From: Pseudomonas rhizosphaerae
Lineage (GTDB): Bacteria > Pseudomonadota > Gammaproteobacteria > Pseudomonadales > Pseudomonadaceae
Assembly: GCF_000761155.1 (NCBI RefSeq)
Contig: NZ_CP009533.1
Location: 2,356,001-2,420,000 of the forward strand
Length of the DNA stretch: 64,000 nucleotides
Reading direction: 5' to 3'
This document shows, in pieces, positions 63,225 through 64,000 of the stretch (position 1 is its first letter; each line of letters starts with the position of its first letter). The translations under genes were made by a program, and so were the position numbers. The notes beneath the pieces were generated by a model. That model made no database searches. It worked only from the letters and a program-made list of their open reading frames with translations, and was not told where the DNA came from.

Positions 63225-64000
63225 ATGGGGTTGCTGATCGAAGGGCGCTGGCATGACCAGTGGTATGAAAGCAGCGAGGACGGCGCCTTTCAGCGCGAAG
63301 ACTCGCAACGCCGCAGTTGGGTCACGGCCGATGGTTCACCGGGGCCTTCCGGTGACGGCGGTTTCAAAGCCGAAGCGGGTCGCTATCACCTGTACGTATC
63401 GCTGGCGTGCCCATGGGCTCACCGAACCTTGATCGTGCGCAAACTCAAGGGGCTGGAACAGCTGATCGACATGTCGGTGGTGAGCTGGCACATGGGCGAG
63501 CACGGCTGGACGTTCGACACCCAGACCGGTTCGAGCGGCGATCACCTGGACCCGCTGCAGTACCTGCACGAACGCTACACCCGCGACGATCCCCGCTACA
63601 CCGGCCGAGTCACGGTGCCGGTGCTGTGGGACAAGCAGCAGAACCGCATCGTCAGCAACGAGTCGGCCGAGATCATTCGCATGTTCAACACCGCCTTCGA
63701 TGCCATCACCGGCAACCGCCTGGACCTTTACCCCCAGCCCCTGCACTCGGCCATCGACCGCATCAACGAAGCGGTCTACCCGAACGTGAACAACGGCGTC
63801 TACCGCGCCGGTTTCGCCACCTCGCAGCAGGCCTACGCAAGTGCCTTCGACGATGTCTTCGCCGAACTCGACCGCCTTGAAGCAACGCTCGACACCCAGC
63901 GCTACCTGACCGGCGAGTACCTGACCGAAGCCGATTGGCGGCTGTTCACCAGCCTGATCCGTTTCGACGCCGTCTACCACGGGCATTTCAAGTGCAACCT
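63225..64000 (+). CDS. Glutathionyl-hydroquinone reductase (partial)
   Basis: The frame opens at ATG 63225 and is still open at the end of the window (258 residues seen). The N-terminal part has the Xi-class glutathione transferase motif with catalytic Cys in A-C-P-W-A-H near residue 66, and V-S-N-E-S-A-E near 145 for glutathione binding. These enzymes (YqjG/PcpF type) remove glutathione from glutathionyl-hydroquinones. Confidence 0.92.
   Translation, partial: MGLLIEGRWHDQWYESSEDGAFQREDSQRRSWVTADGSPGPSGDGGFKAEAGRYHLYVSLACPWAHRTLIVRKLKGLEQLIDMSVVSWHMGEHGWTFDTQTGSSGDHLDPLQYLHERYTRDDPRYTGRVTVPVLWDKQQNRIVSNESAEIIRMFNTAFDAITGNRLDLYPQPLHSAIDRINEAVYPNVNNGVYRAGFATSQQAYASAFDDVFAELDRLEATLDTQRYLTGEYLTEADWRLFTSLIRFDAVYHGHFKCN

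Overview
The window reads as a chromosomal segment of a Pseudomonas, probably close to the P. putida/P. fulva lineage. The evidence is high-GC coding sequence throughout, a bkdA1-bkdA2-bkdB operon very like that of P. putida, a mannitol-type MtlR/MtlE locus, tusDCB plus tusE followed by a TrpD2-like gene, and Pseudomonas-type REP palindromes (several inverted 24-bp pairs). No rRNA, tRNA, CRISPR array or insertion sequence was found.

Layout. 1-1730: end of an EmrB-type exporter plus its EmrA-like adaptor. 1827-2705: exported metallo-beta-lactamase-fold protein. 3228-9123: homocysteine S-methyltransferase fused in an operon to a complete peptide-type ABC importer. 9133-13883: a LacI-controlled sugar operon (transporter, TIM-barrel isomerase, frameshifted Gfo/Idh/MocA oxidoreductase) with a perfect operator palindrome. 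13908-15861: a DUF2256 protein, a Tus/Ter-family replication terminator protein behind a LexA box, three copies of a 12-bp repeat, and a small unknown protein. 16012-18138: siderophore receptor with a Fur box. 18169-22408: a reduced mannitol/sorbitol locus (dehydrogenase, binding protein, MtlR, fructokinase) that lacks the permease and ATPase genes. 22498-28549: haloacid dehalogenase and a sigma-54-controlled hydroxyacid operon (dehydrogenase, RraA-type aldolase, citrate-type transporter) divergent from its PrpR-like activator. 28579-33757: pstSCAB without phoU, followed by a degenerate Fic protein and a HAD protein. 33995-40962: MscS channel, EthD protein, RES-Xre toxin-antitoxin pair, hybrid sensor kinase. 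41095-45844: MBOAT, FkbH-like, acyl carrier protein and SGNH genes in one operon. 45845-46699: long AT-rich non-coding region. 46700-49152: glycosyltransferase and an SAF-domain oxidoreductase. 49420-52978: branched-chain keto acid dehydrogenase E1 alpha, E1 beta and E2, without E3. 53054-55448: aldo/keto reductase and SulP transporter. 55645-56939: a small phage-like group (holin-like, CI-like repressor, Ogr-like zinc finger). 57046-60042: hydroxyacid reductase, diguanylate cyclase, small membrane protein. 60568-64000: tRNA 2-thiouridine sulfur relay, TrpD2-like protein and the start of a glutathionyl-hydroquinone reductase.

The two parts that look least explained by known biology are: (i) the Tus-like gene with an SOS box and three copies of a candidate Ter-like repeat, two in one orientation and one in the other; and (ii) the MBOAT/FkbH/ACP/SGNH operon, which has the same parts as the dlt D-alanylation system except that an FkbH-type loader replaces the adenylating enzyme. 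The second could decorate a surface glycan with glycerate or a related hydroxyacyl group.

Several operons are missing a usual partner (phoU, lpdV, mtlFGK), and one gene has a single-base frameshift. These gaps mark the window as a region of gene gain and loss rather than a conserved core.
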